From positions 1 to 16,489 of the forward strand of contig JAGVUW010000219.1 of assembly GCA_019136035.1 (NCBI GenBank): a stretch of DNA of 16,489 nt. Reading direction: 5' to 3'. The translations under genes and the position numbers were made by a program. Below are positions 1-8,274 of this stretch, one piece after another. Source of the DNA: Verrucomicrobiota bacterium. GTDB taxonomy: Bacteria > Verrucomicrobiota > Lentisphaeria > Oligosphaerales > JAFGRS01. Each line of letters begins with the position of its first letter. Position 1 is the first letter of the stretch. The notes below the pieces were generated by a model that searched no databases, was not told the DNA's origin, and worked only from the letters and a program-made list of their open reading frames with translations.

Positions 1-166
1 GTCCACAGGCGCGAACGCGCCCGCGAGCCGTAGCCGCATCGCCCGCCGCCTGTCCTGGAGCGCGAGTGTCCACAGGCGCGAACGCGCCCACGAGCCGTAG
101 CCGCATCGCCCGCCCCCTGTCCTGGAGCGCGAGCGTCCACAGGCGCGAACGCGCCCGCGAGCCGCA
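1..166. repeat. 67-bp direct tandem repeat, about 2.5 copies, each with an internal GC hairpin
   Basis: The unit starts with GTCCACAGGCGCGAAC. Copy 1 is 1-67 and copy 2 is 68-134; they differ at three positions. Copy 3 starts at 135 and loses similarity after about 30 bases, apparently after a short deletion. Each copy contains the perfect stem GGCGCG-AA-CGCGCC. The period is not a multiple of three, so reading frames shift between copies and the array is unlikely to encode protein. Copies abut with no unique spacers, so it is not CRISPR. It begins at the window edge and may extend further left. It lies just downstream of waaA, so the hairpins could also serve as that gene's 3' end. This is a direct observation; function unknown. 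Confidence 0.9.
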
Positions 167-201
167 TGGCCGGCGACGGCCCGCCACCGCCGAGGCCCCG
201 C

Positions 202-1488
202 CTACAGCAGCGGCTCCAGCAGATCCAGGGTCCTCTCGATGGCGCCGCGGTTCTCGTCGACGACGCGGCGGGCGCGGGCGCCGAGGTCGCGGCGGCGTTC
301 AGGATCGGCCAGGAGGCCGCGCAGAGCCGGCGCGAAGTCGGCCGCGTCGGCCAGTTCGACCGTCGCCGACGCCTCGCGGAAGATGCCGGCCACCTCGCGG
401 AAGTTCTGCATGGCGGCGCCATGCAGGATCGGCTTCCCGAAGATGGCCGGCTCGATGATGTTGTGGCCGCCGGCGTTCCCCGCCAGGCTCTTGCCGACGT
501 AGGCCACATCGCAGGCGCCGTAGAAGTTCATCAGCTCACCCGTGGTGTTGACCACCAGCACATCCACCGGCTCACCCGGCACCGGCGGCGGCACCAGCAG
601 GCGGTAGCTCAAGCCGCGCTCGCGCAAGACCTTCTCGACCTCGGGCGTGCGTTCGTGGTGTCGCGGCACCAGGACCATCTTCAGGGTCGGGAAGTCGGCC
701 TTCAACGCCGCCATGGCATCGCAGGCCATCGCCTCTTCGCCGGCGTGCGTGCTCCCCACACACAGCACCAAGCGCTCGCCTGGGCCGAACACCTGCGCCA
801 GCAGCGCCGACTTGTCGGCGCCGGCGGCATCGGGCACCTGGTCGAACTTGACCGTGCTGCAGACCGCCAGCCGCACGGTGTCATCCAGGAGTGGCCGCAG
901 CCGCTCGGCATCCGCGGCCGTCTGCACCGCGAGGACTCGGAACGACCGGAAGAGCCGCCCGAAGAAGCCGCGCCAACGCCGGTAGCCCCGGGCGCTGCGG
1001 TCGGACATGCGGCCGTTGACCAGGGCCACGGGCACGCCGCGACCGGCCGTCTGCAGGATCAGGTTCGGCCAGATCTCAACCTCGAAAATCACCAGGAGCG
1101 CCGGCCGGACCAGCGACAGGGCCCGCCGCACGCATGGCCAGAAGTCCAGCGGGCAGTAGATGCACACCACGCCCGCCGGGGCCTTCTGCTCGGCCAGCGC
1201 ATGGCCGGTGCTGGTGGTCGACGAGAGGACCACCGCCCGCCCCGGCCAACGCGCCTGCAGCCGCCGGATGAAACTCAGGGCCGCCACCGTCTCGCCAACG
1301 CTGACCGCGTGCACCCAGACCGGCCCCTCCAGCGCCCGCAGGCGCCCCCGCACTCCCCGTCCGAACAGGCCGAAGCGCTGCAGGAAGTCCCAGCCCAGGC
1401 CGCCACGACTCCAGAGATGCACCGCATAGAAGGGCGCGTAGACCATGAAGGCCACCAGAAAGAGGCCGTTGTAGAGCAGCAGTGCCAC
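202..1488 (-). CDS. waaA: 3-deoxy-D-manno-octulosonic acid (Kdo) transferase, WaaA/KdtA, GT30 family
   Basis: Transfers Kdo from CMP-Kdo to the lipid A precursor at the inner face of the cytoplasmic membrane, the first inner-core step of lipopolysaccharide synthesis. The 428-aa product has the usual family length. It starts with a hydrophobic anchor (about residues 2-25), followed by HAVSVGE with the expected catalytic-base Glu at residue 66, SSTTSTGHALA, EVEIWPNLI, NGRMSDRS, then the C-terminal Rossmann half with GSTHAGEE, a PRHHERTPEV segment (family PRHPERF) and GGHNIIEPA with a downstream NF. The start is GTG at 1488; GGAGGGGG lies 10 nt upstream and suits it. The gene is divergent from htpG. 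Its presence implies an LPS-type outer membrane. Whether one, two or more Kdo residues are added cannot be read from sequence. No other LPS genes are adjacent. Confidence 0.96.
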   Translation of the reverse strand: MALLLYNGLFLVAFMVYAPFYAVHLWSRGGLGWDFLQRFGLFGRGVRGRLRALEGPVWVHAVSVGETVAALSFIRRLQARWPGRAVVLSSTTSTGHALAEQKAPAGVVCIYCPLDFWPCVRRALSLVRPALLVIFEVEIWPNLILQTAGRGVPVALVNGRMSDRSARGYRRWRGFFGRLFRSFRVLAVQTAADAERLRPLLDDTVRLAVCSTVKFDQVPDAAGADKSALLAQVFGPGERLVLCVGSTHAGEEAMACDAMAALKADFPTLKMVLVPRHHERTPEVEKVLRERGLSYRLLVPPPVPGEPVDVLVVNTTGELMNFYGACDVAYVGKSLAGNAGGHNIIEPAIFGKPILHGAAMQNFREVAGIFREASATVELADAADFAPALRGLLADPERRRDLGARARRVVDENRGAIERTLDLLEPLL

Positions 1489-1536
1489 CGCGTTCTAACC
1501 CCCTCCGCCAGACGGTCTCGAGAACCCGTGGCGATG

Positions 1537-1564
1537 TTGACAATCGATCGGGCCAGACTACACT
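1537..1564 (+). promoter_or_regulatory. Probable sigma70-type promoter of htpG
   Basis: A perfect -35 hexamer TTGACA (1537-1542) is followed after 16 bases by TACACT (1559-1564), a 4/6 match to TATAAT. This predicts transcription start near 1571 and a leader of about 104 nt before the htpG ATG. No CIRCE element (TTAGCACTC-N9-GAGTGCTAA) is present around it, so HrcA control is not suggested. Motif match only; no transcript data. Confidence 0.6.
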
Positions 1565-1583
1565 GTAGGCTCGTCATGGTCCT

Positions 1584-1639
1584 CTCGGGACAGCCCCTTA
1601 AGCAATCCCGGGATGCCCTCCTTTGCAAGCGGAGGGCGT
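1584..1639 (+). promoter_or_regulatory. Structured htpG leader: two consecutive stem-loops
   Basis: Downstream of the predicted start site, CTCGGGA (1584-1590) can pair with TCCCGGG (1606-1612), seven pairs with one G-U, loop 15. Immediately after, ATGCCCTCC (1613-1621) can pair with GGAGGGCGT (1631-1639), nine pairs with one G-U, loop 9. The ribosome-binding site AAGGAGG (1658-1664) lies outside both stems and is 10 nt from the ATG, so simple occlusion as in ROSE-type thermometers is not evident. The GGAGG inside the second stem is a decoy or alternative pairing partner. A role in mRNA stability or stress response is inference. Confidence 0.4.
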
Positions 1640-1674
1640 GGTTTTGAGCCGACAGTCAAGGAGGTCGTCAGCGG

Positions 1675-3636
<1,962 letters not shown>

Positions 3637-3652
3637 GCCACTTCCAGGCACT

Positions 3653-3685
3653 CCCCCGGGGGCGCGCCCGACGGCGCCCCGGGGG
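3653..3685. terminator. Long GC hairpin between convergent htpG and the GNAT gene
   Basis: CCCCCGGGGGCGC (3653-3665) pairs with GCGCCCCGGGGG (3674-3685), 12 pairs with one bulged G and an 8-nt loop, starting 17 nt after the htpG stop. No T-tract follows on the plus strand, so it is not a textbook intrinsic terminator. It may act as an RNA 3'-end stabiliser or a Rho-linked stop. The gap lies between converging genes, so it could serve both directions. Confidence 0.5.
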
Positions 3686-3741
3686 CGGACGCCGCGCCGC
3701 ACCCGGCCGCGCCGCCGACCGCCGCCCCTGTTGCAAGACCG

Positions 3742-3777
3742 GTCAGACCGGTCAGACCTGTCAGACCCGTCAGACAG
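3742..3777. repeat. 9-bp tandem repeat, four copies of GTCAGACNN
   Basis: GTCAGACCG, GTCAGACCT, GTCAGACCC and GTCAGACAG follow head to tail (3742-3777), with a degenerate copy just before (GCAAGACCG, 3733-3741). It is intergenic between converging genes. The period is a multiple of three, but no gene reads through here, so this looks like a simple repeat or protein-binding array. Function unknown. Confidence 0.85.
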
Positions 3778-3799
3778 CTCGGACCGGCCCGCCCTCAGG

Positions 3800-3820
3800 C
3801 AGGCCGCCGGCGCCGGCCTG
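3800..3820 (-). terminator. Hairpin downstream of the GNAT gene
   Basis: CAGGCCG (3800-3806) and CGGCCTG (3814-3820) form a perfect 7-bp stem with a 7-nt loop, about 31 nt past the acetyltransferase stop. No T-tract follows on the minus strand. This is a candidate 3'-end structure only. Confidence 0.35.
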
Positions 3821-3851
3821 ACCCGGCCGCCCGCTGTCGACGGCCTCGCCG

Positions 3852-4991
3852 TCAGACGTGGGCCAGGGCGTGGCAGTAGAACGGCAGCGGGAAGGCCCGG
3901 CGCAGGGCGCTGTGGCGGCCCCAGTCCCCGAGGTCCGGGGCGAACGGCCCGAAGAGGAGCTGGGCGAGTTCCCGACGCGGCAGTTCCAGCGCCGTCGCAT
4001 CGCTGGGGGCGGCCTCGACGCGGAGGCTCCCGGCCTCGCCGACGAGGCGTACTGTGCTGCCGTTGTCGGTGGACCGCAGGGCCACCTCACCCGACCAGGC
4101 CTGCAGGCGGTCACGCAGCACCGGCAGGTAGCTCTCCAGCACCACGCGCAGGTCAATCACGCGGATCATCCCGGCCGGCCGCACGAAGTAGCTCTGGGCG
4201 TGGCGCAGGAGGAGCTTCTCCAGGGCCGTCTCGGCGTCGACCGGCGGCAGGGCGACATTCCACGACCCCGTCTGCAGGAAGAAGCGCACCAGGCTCTCGA
4301 CGGCGGCGGCGGTGCCGCCGTACTCGACGATGGCGCCATTGCGGATCGAGGCATAGCCGAAGCCGGTCTCGGGCCGGTCGCAGATCCACACCACCTGCCC
4401 CGGCCGACGTAGCACCCGGGCGCCCTCCGCGACGGTGCGCTCGCAGCGGTACGGCAACGCGGCGTACGCGGCCAGGATGCGACCCAGGTCGGCGGCGTCG
4501 CCATTCCAGACCCGGAACGACACCGCCGAGACGGCCTCGGCACTCTCAAAGCGGGTCACGCCGCTGGCCAGCGTCAGGCTGCGCTCACAGCCGGCGTGCT
4601 CCCAGCCGTAGTTGCCGTAGCGCGTCCGATCACCACCCAGGAGGCAGATCCCCGCTCCCTCGGCCTCCATGTCGGCAATGCAGCGCTGCAGCAGCGCGCC
4701 CATCAGGCCGCGCTTGCGGTAGGGCGGGTAGCAGAAGACATTCCCCAGGCCCAGCGTGGGGAGGTGGACGACGCCGGCATTCACCATGTCACGCGGCACG
4801 AGCTGAATGCCGGCCGCGAGGTCGCCATCGACCCAGGCCAGGCGCCACTGAGAGGCGGTCTCAGGCAGGACCGAATCCGGGAAGATGTCCTCAAAACGCA
4901 AGTGGGCCGGATTGCGTTCGCGGAAGCTCACCACCACGCGTTCCAGAATCGTGGCGTAGTCCTCGGCACAGCCGCGTCGAATCTCCATCAT
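3852..4991 (-). CDS. GNAT-family N-acetyltransferase, Eis-like (GNAT - GNAT-like - SCP2-like)
   Basis: Predicted acetyl-CoA-dependent N-acetyltransferase; the substrate cannot be told from sequence. The 379-aa product opens with a GNAT fold: YRKRGLMG at 91-98 fits the R/Q-x-x-G-x-G/A acetyl-CoA pyrophosphate loop, preceded by LPTLGLGNVFCYPP and followed by LLGGDRTRYGNYGWEHAG. A second GNAT-like region covers the middle, and the last roughly 100 residues, rich in alternating hydrophobics, fit the SCP2-like domain of the Eis group (COG4552). Known Eis proteins acetylate aminoglycosides or protein amines, but most distant members are uncharacterised, so no substrate is claimed. Start: the frame opens further upstream (5036), but GGGAGG at 5001-5006 sits nine bases before ATG 4991; a second ATG follows directly at 4988. 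It is monocistronic, flanked on both sides by repeats, and inserted where S10 operon genes would normally continue. Confidence 0.82.
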   Translation of the reverse strand: MMEIRRGCAEDYATILERVVVSFRERNPAHLRFEDIFPDSVLPETASQWRLAWVDGDLAAGIQLVPRDMVNAGVVHLPTLGLGNVFCYPPYRKRGLMGALLQRCIADMEAEGAGICLLGGDRTRYGNYGWEHAGCERSLTLASGVTRFESAEAVSAVSFRVWNGDAADLGRILAAYAALPYRCERTVAEGARVLRRPGQVVWICDRPETGFGYASIRNGAIVEYGGTAAAVESLVRFFLQTGSWNVALPPVDAETALEKLLLRHAQSYFVRPAGMIRVIDLRVVLESYLPVLRDRLQAWSGEVALRSTDNGSTVRLVGEAGSLRVEAAPSDATALELPRRELAQLLFGPFAPDLGDWGRHSALRRAFPLPFYCHALAHV

Positions 4992-5086
4992 GGCGTATCG
5001 CCTCCCTGGATCCCTGCCACCTCGGCCATCGGACAACGGAAACGCGGGCGCAGGCTCATGCGAAACGCCGGCGCCCGTCGCCTCAG

Positions 5087-5115
5087 ACTATCCCCCATCA
5101 GAGCCCGGATGGCAA
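5087..5115 (-). promoter_or_regulatory. Possible promoter of the GNAT gene
   Basis: On the minus strand, TTGCCA (5115-5110, 5/6 match to TTGACA) is separated by 17 bases from GATAGT (5092-5087, 4/6 match to TATAAT). The predicted start site is near 5080, giving a leader of about 90 nt. Motif evidence only. Confidence 0.4.
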
Positions 5116-5283
5116 TCCGCGGCGCCAACGATCGTCCGGACAGCCGGCGCCGACGCGGAACAGGCCGCGCCAGCCGAGCGCGGCCACAGGCGCCGCCAAC
5201 GGCGTCCCGCTGGAGCCCCTGGGGACAAACCCGCCACAGGAGAGGCGCCAGCGGCTCCCGGGCTGTGGGGTGGTGCCTCCCGG

Positions 5284-5379
5284 AAAGGGACACCAACGAC
5301 AAAAGGGACACCAGGATGGGCTCGCCGCGGATCCGCGTGCCGCTAAGGCGCCGCGGCTCCCGGTGTCCCCGGTGTCCCT
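5284..5379. repeat. Inverted-repeat element: two GGGACACC facing two GGTGTCCC, with a central palindrome
   Basis: AAAGGGACACC (5284-5294) and AAAAGGGACACC (5301-5312) are direct copies. GGTGTCCC at 5362-5369 and GGTGTCCCT at 5371-5379 are their reverse complements. Between the arms lies the perfect 12-bp palindrome CGCGGATCCGCG (5326-5337). The arrangement is that of a REP/BIME-like or small transposon-derived element, and it lies right after the S10 operon terminator. No transposase is in the window. Confidence 0.75.
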
Positions 5380-5396
5380 GACGTGGCGGCCGGCAC

Positions 5397-5448
5397 AAAA
5401 GAAAAACGGGCCGAACGACCCCGGGCGCGGACTCGAGAGTCCTCCCGG
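5397..5448 (-). terminator. Terminator of the rpoB-to-rpsS operon
   Basis: Read on the minus strand downstream of rpsS: an outer CCCGGG/CCCGGG stem encloses GGACTCTCGAGTCC (5442-5429). Then comes GGGTC-GTTC-GGCCC (5421-5408), a 5-bp stem with one G-U and a 4-nt loop, followed after one G by TTTTTCTTTT (5406-5397). The hairpin plus T-tract is the best intrinsic terminator in the window and sits about 110 nt past the rpsS stop. It supports a true operon end at this point. The adjacent stem is short, so efficiency is uncertain. Confidence 0.65.
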
Positions 5449-5530
5449 GCGGCATTCGGCCCCTGGGCAACCGCCGGGTGGCAGCCGGCCCCGCGAGAGG
5501 GGGCGAAAGGCGCCACGCCGTCGGCAGCCG

Positions 5531-5800
5531 TCACTTGCCGGAGATGGTACCGTGGCCGCGGAACGTGCGCGTGGCGACGAACTCGCCAAGGCGGTGGCCG
5601 ACCATGTTCTCCGTCACGAAGACGTTCTGGTGGATCTTGCCGTTGTGCACGGCGAAGGTGTGCCCGACGAACTCGGGCAGAATCATCGAACGCCGCGACC
5701 AGGTCTTGATGACCGCCTTGCGGCCACTGCTGTTCAGCGCCTGGACCTTGTCCATCAGCGGGGCGTCGACGAACGGGCCCTTCTTGACTGAGCGACTCAC
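5531..5800 (-). CDS. rpsS: 30S ribosomal protein S19
   Basis: Small-subunit head protein, forming a complex with S13 and contacting the A-site side of 16S rRNA helix region. The 89-aa length and the sequence are typical: SRSVKKGPFVD at the start, KTWSRRSMILPEFVGHTF in the middle, NMVGHRLGEF and FRGHG near the end. The start is GTG at 5800, sharing its first base with the last base of the rplB TAG stop; GGAGG lies eight bases upstream inside rplB, so the two are translationally coupled. It is the last gene of the operon here: rplV, which normally follows, is absent, and a terminator comes instead. Confidence 0.98.
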   Translation of the reverse strand: MSRSVKKGPFVDAPLMDKVQALNSSGRKAVIKTWSRRSMILPEFVGHTFAVHNGKIHQNVFVTENMVGHRLGEFVATRTFRGHGTISGK

Positions 5801-6627
5801 TATTTCTTCCTCCGCTCAACGATGAACTTGGTGGACGACTTGCGCGGGTTGCGGGTCCGCTTGCCCTTGGCCAACTGGCCCCACGGCGAGCGCGGGTGAC
5901 CGCCGCCGCTGCTGCGGCCTTCGCCACCACCCATCGGGTGGTCGATCGGGTTCATGGCCACGCCGCGGACATGCGGGCGGAAGCCCAGGTAGCGCTTCTT
6001 GCCGGCCTTGCCGAGGCTGATGCCGCTGTGCTCGAGGTTGCCGACCTGGCCGATCGTCGCCCGGCAGTCCATGTGGATCTGGCGGACTTCGCCGCTGCTC
6101 AGCTTGACCTGGACGTAGTCGCCCTCCTTCGCACGCAGCGTCGCCACCTGGCCGGCCGAACGGGCCAGGGCGGCGCCCTTGCCCGGGACCAGCTCGATGG
6201 CGTGGATGCTCACGCCGAGGGGGATGTCCTTCAGCTTCATGGCGTTGCCGGCGGTGTACTCGGCCTGCGGGCCGCTCATCACCGTGGCGCCCTGCGCCAG
6301 GCCCACCGGCGCCAGGATGTAGCGCTTCTCGCCGTCGGCGTAGTTCAGCAGCGCGATACGCGCCGAGCGGTTCGGATCGTACTCGATGTGCGCCACCTTG
6401 GCGGGAATGCCGTCCTTGTCACGCTTGAAATCGATCACCCGCAGCCGGCGCTTCACGCCGCCGCCGCGGAAACGCGTCGTGATCCGACCGGCGTTGTTGC
6501 GACCGCCGCTCGAGACCTTGCCCCGCGTCAGGCGCTTCTCAGGAGTCGAACGCGTCAACTCCGTGAAGTCGCTGACCGTCATCTGTCTCCGACCCGGAGA
6601 CGTGGGGTTGTACTTCTTGATGCCCAT
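5800..6627 (-). CDS. rplB: 50S ribosomal protein L2
   Basis: Core large-subunit protein that binds 23S rRNA near the peptidyl transferase centre and supports subunit association. At 275 aa it is full length. Visible hallmarks: GGRNNAGRITTR near residue 42, DFKRDKDGIPAKV, EYDPNRSARIALL, PGKGAALARSAG, and the C-terminal MNPIDHPMGGGEGRS segment. The essential His of the DHP motif (H229 in mature E. coli numbering) is kept, while the second His of DHPHGGGEG is Met. The Phe-Arg in RITTRFRGGG replaces the common RH-x-GGG His; both may be lineage features. It lies 40 nt after rplW, a gap containing a small GCGCC/GGCGC stem, and overlaps rpsS by one base. Confidence 0.98.
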   Translation of the reverse strand: MGIKKYNPTSPGRRQMTVSDFTELTRSTPEKRLTRGKVSSGGRNNAGRITTRFRGGGVKRRLRVIDFKRDKDGIPAKVAHIEYDPNRSARIALLNYADGEKRYILAPVGLAQGATVMSGPQAEYTAGNAMKLKDIPLGVSIHAIELVPGKGAALARSAGQVATLRAKEGDYVQVKLSSGEVRQIHMDCRATIGQVGNLEHSGISLGKAGKKRYLGFRPHVRGVAMNPIDHPMGGGEGRSSGGGHPRSPWGQLAKGKRTRNPRKSSTKFIVERRKK

Positions 6628-6667
6628 CGCCTATGTCCTTCCGCGCCCGCAGGCGCCGCCGTGCTCT

Positions 6668-6949
6668 CTAGAGGATCTCGATCTCGCCCTCGGAAAGGGT
6701 CACGATCGCCTTCTTCCAGTCCGGGCGCTTGCCGTAGCCGGCCGCCGAACGCATGCGCTTCAGCTTGCCCTTGCGGTTCATCACATTGACCGCCTTGACC
6801 TTGACATCAAAGAGGGCCTCGACCGCAGCGCGAATCTCGATCTTGCGGGCCGTCTTGGCGACCTTGAAGGTGTACTGACGATGTGCGTCCGCCAGCACCG
6901 TGCCCTTCTCAGTCACCAGAATCGACTGTACGGTCTTGTAGGGTTCCAT
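6668..6949 (-). CDS. rplW: 50S ribosomal protein L23
   Basis: Large-subunit protein at the peptide exit tunnel, the docking site of trigger factor and signal recognition particle. The 93-aa length is typical. Recognisable features are ILVTEKGTVL with the family ExG near the start, YTFKVAKTARKIEIRAAVE, LFDVKVKAVNVMN, and a basic KGKLKRMRSAAGYGKRPDWKKA loop followed by the C-terminal strand. The ATG at 6949 comes one base after the rplD TGA stop, implying translational coupling. Its place between rplD and rplB is the standard S10 order. Confidence 0.97.
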   Translation of the reverse strand: MEPYKTVQSILVTEKGTVLADAHRQYTFKVAKTARKIEIRAAVEALFDVKVKAVNVMNRKGKLKRMRSAAGYGKRPDWKKAIVTLSEGEIEIL

Positions 6950-6950
6950 A

Positions 6951-7595
6951 TCACTTGCCCTCCTTCACCGTCACCAGCCGCTTGCCAAAGGCCTCGAGAC
7001 CGGCACGACTGAACACGATCTTGCGGAACTGCAAGAGCAGATAGGCGTTGACCGAGGCGGCCTTCATGACATGCACGCAGGGCAGATTGCGCGCCGCCGT
7101 CGCCACGCTCGGCGAGAGCTCGTCGACCAGCACCAGGGCGTCCTGGCCGGCGCCGATGCGCTCGAGGAACTCGACCATACGGCGGGTCTTGGCGTCGTCG
7201 ATGGCGACGTCGTTCACGATGATCACATCGCCGCCGTCAACGCGCTCGGTGAAGGCCCGGCGCAGAGCCAGGCGCTGGACCTTGCGGTTGACATGCTTGC
7301 CGTAGCTGCGCGGCAGGGGCCCGAAGACCACGCCGCCGCCACGCCACAGGGGGCTCTTGCGCGTGCCGGCACGGGCCCGGCCGGTGCCCTTCTGGCGATA
7401 CGGCTTGGCACTGCTGCCCGCCACCGCCGCACGCGTCTTGGTGCTGGCCGAACCCGAACGCCGCTGCGCCAGGTGCGCCACCACCGAGTCCTTCACCGCC
7501 TGAGCGCCCTTCTCGCGCTCGAGCCAGGCGTCGTTAACGTCCACCGCAGCGGCCGCGCCGCCTTGGATATCCAAAACTGGAAGTGTGGTAGCCAT
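6951..7595 (-). CDS. rplD: 50S ribosomal protein L4
   Basis: Early-assembly 50S protein whose extended loop lines the exit tunnel. In enterobacteria it also represses its own S10 operon by binding the leader RNA; that leader is not present here because the operon is fused to the upstream str genes, so such autoregulation cannot be assumed. The 214-aa product contains the tunnel-loop motif RQKGTGRARAG at 67-77, then KSPLWRGGGVVFGP and RSYGKHVNRKVQRLALR, and ends with a globular part. The start ATG at 7595 is preceded at 13 nt by GGAGAG, rather distant. It lies 20 nt after rplC. Confidence 0.97.
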   Translation of the reverse strand: MATTLPVLDIQGGAAAAVDVNDAWLEREKGAQAVKDSVVAHLAQRRSGSASTKTRAAVAGSSAKPYRQKGTGRARAGTRKSPLWRGGGVVFGPLPRSYGKHVNRKVQRLALRRAFTERVDGGDVIIVNDVAIDDAKTRRMVEFLERIGAGQDALVLVDELSPSVATAARNLPCVHVMKAASVNAYLLLQFRKIVFSRAGLEAFGKRLVTVKEGK

Positions 7596-7615
7596 GGTTG
7601 CTCACGCTCTCCGGT

Positions 7616-8251
7616 CTAGTGCTTGACTGCGCTGCGGACCATGACGGTGCCGCCCGTGGGACCCGGGATGGCCCCGCTCACCAGAATCACGTCGTCGGCC
7701 AGACGCACGTCGACCACGCGCAGGTTCTGCACCGTGCGCGTCACGCTGCCCATATGACCGCCCATACGCTTCCCGGGGAAGACGCGGCCGGGGGCGACCT
7801 TCATGCCGATCGAGCCCGGCCGGCGAACCCAGCCGCCGCCGTGACTGGCACGGCCGCCGGCAAAACCCCAGCGGCGGACCACACCCTGGAAACCGCGGCC
7901 CTTCGTCACACCCGAAATGTCGACGATGTCGCCCTTGGCAAACACATCCGCCTTCAGGACGTCACCGACCTTCACCTCGGGATCGGCATTCAGACGAACC
8001 TCGCGGATCAACGCCGGCGGCGTGTCCTCGAGGCCCGCCGCGCGGACCTGGCCGCGAACGGCCTTGGTCGTGTTCTTCGCCTTGCGCTGGCCAAAGCCGA
8101 GCTGCACGGCGCTGTAACCGTCGTGGCCCTGCGTCCGCAGCGCCAGAACCGGGCACGGCCCCACCTCGATCACGGTCACGGGGATCCGTGTGCCGTTCTC
8201 GTCGTAGACCTGGGTCATGCCCAGCTTCTTGCCAATAATACCCTTCTTCAT
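7616..8251 (-). CDS. rplC: 50S ribosomal protein L3
   Basis: Large-subunit assembly initiator whose long loop reaches the peptidyl transferase centre. From ATG 8251 the product is 211 aa and begins MKKGIIGKKLGMTQVYDE, matching the family start. An in-frame TTG at 8260 would add three residues, but the GGGAG Shine-Dalgarno is 11 nt from the ATG and only 2 nt from the TTG, so 8251 was chosen. Further hallmarks: TKGRGFQGVVRRWGF, GRASHGGGWVRRPGSIG and PGRVFPGKRMGGHMG. The enterobacterial GQNQ segment methylated by PrmB reads GMKV here, so that modification is not expected. It sits 23 nt after rpsJ. Confidence 0.97.
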   Translation of the reverse strand: MKKGIIGKKLGMTQVYDENGTRIPVTVIEVGPCPVLALRTQGHDGYSAVQLGFGQRKAKNTTKAVRGQVRAAGLEDTPPALIREVRLNADPEVKVGDVLKADVFAKGDIVDISGVTKGRGFQGVVRRWGFAGGRASHGGGWVRRPGSIGMKVAPGRVFPGKRMGGHMGSVTRTVQNLRVVDVRLADDVILVSGAIPGPTGGTVMVRSAVKH

Positions 8252-8274
8252 CGTGGGCAATGCTCCCGCTCAGG

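Larger units (their letters stand above)
4992..5530. other. 539-bp gene-free spacer between rpsS and the GNAT gene
   Basis: No credible gene was found in either strand. Open frames here are GC-driven and lack family resemblance and ribosome-binding sites. The spacer holds, from right to left, the S10 operon terminator region (about 5397-5448), an inverted-repeat element (5284-5379) and a promoter-like sequence for the acetyltransferase gene (5087-5115). The stretch 5116-5283 shows only weak dyads such as CCACAG (5234-5239) / CTGTGG (5263-5268). A search found no remnant of rplV, the gene normally following rpsS. Confidence 0.7.

Noticed and set aside
1..166. CRISPR array
   Set aside because: The copies are directly adjacent 67-mers without unique spacers, and no cas genes are nearby.
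166..1647. Plus-strand frame of 493 codons opposite waaA
   Set aside because: WaaA motifs on the minus strand are complete; the plus frame has no recognisable features.
1489..1674. CIRCE/HrcA operator in front of htpG
   Set aside because: No TTAGCACTC-N9-GAGTGCTAA or close variant is present in the divergent spacer.
5037..5530. Small genes in the spacer downstream of rpsS
   Set aside because: All frames there are Arg/Gly/Pro-rich, overlap terminator and repeat structures, lack credible ribosome-binding sites and show no similarity to L22 or other ribosomal proteins.
8252..8260. Upstream TTG start for rplC
   Set aside because: The Shine-Dalgarno GGGAG would be only two bases from this codon, and the family start MKKGIIG matches the ATG at 8251.
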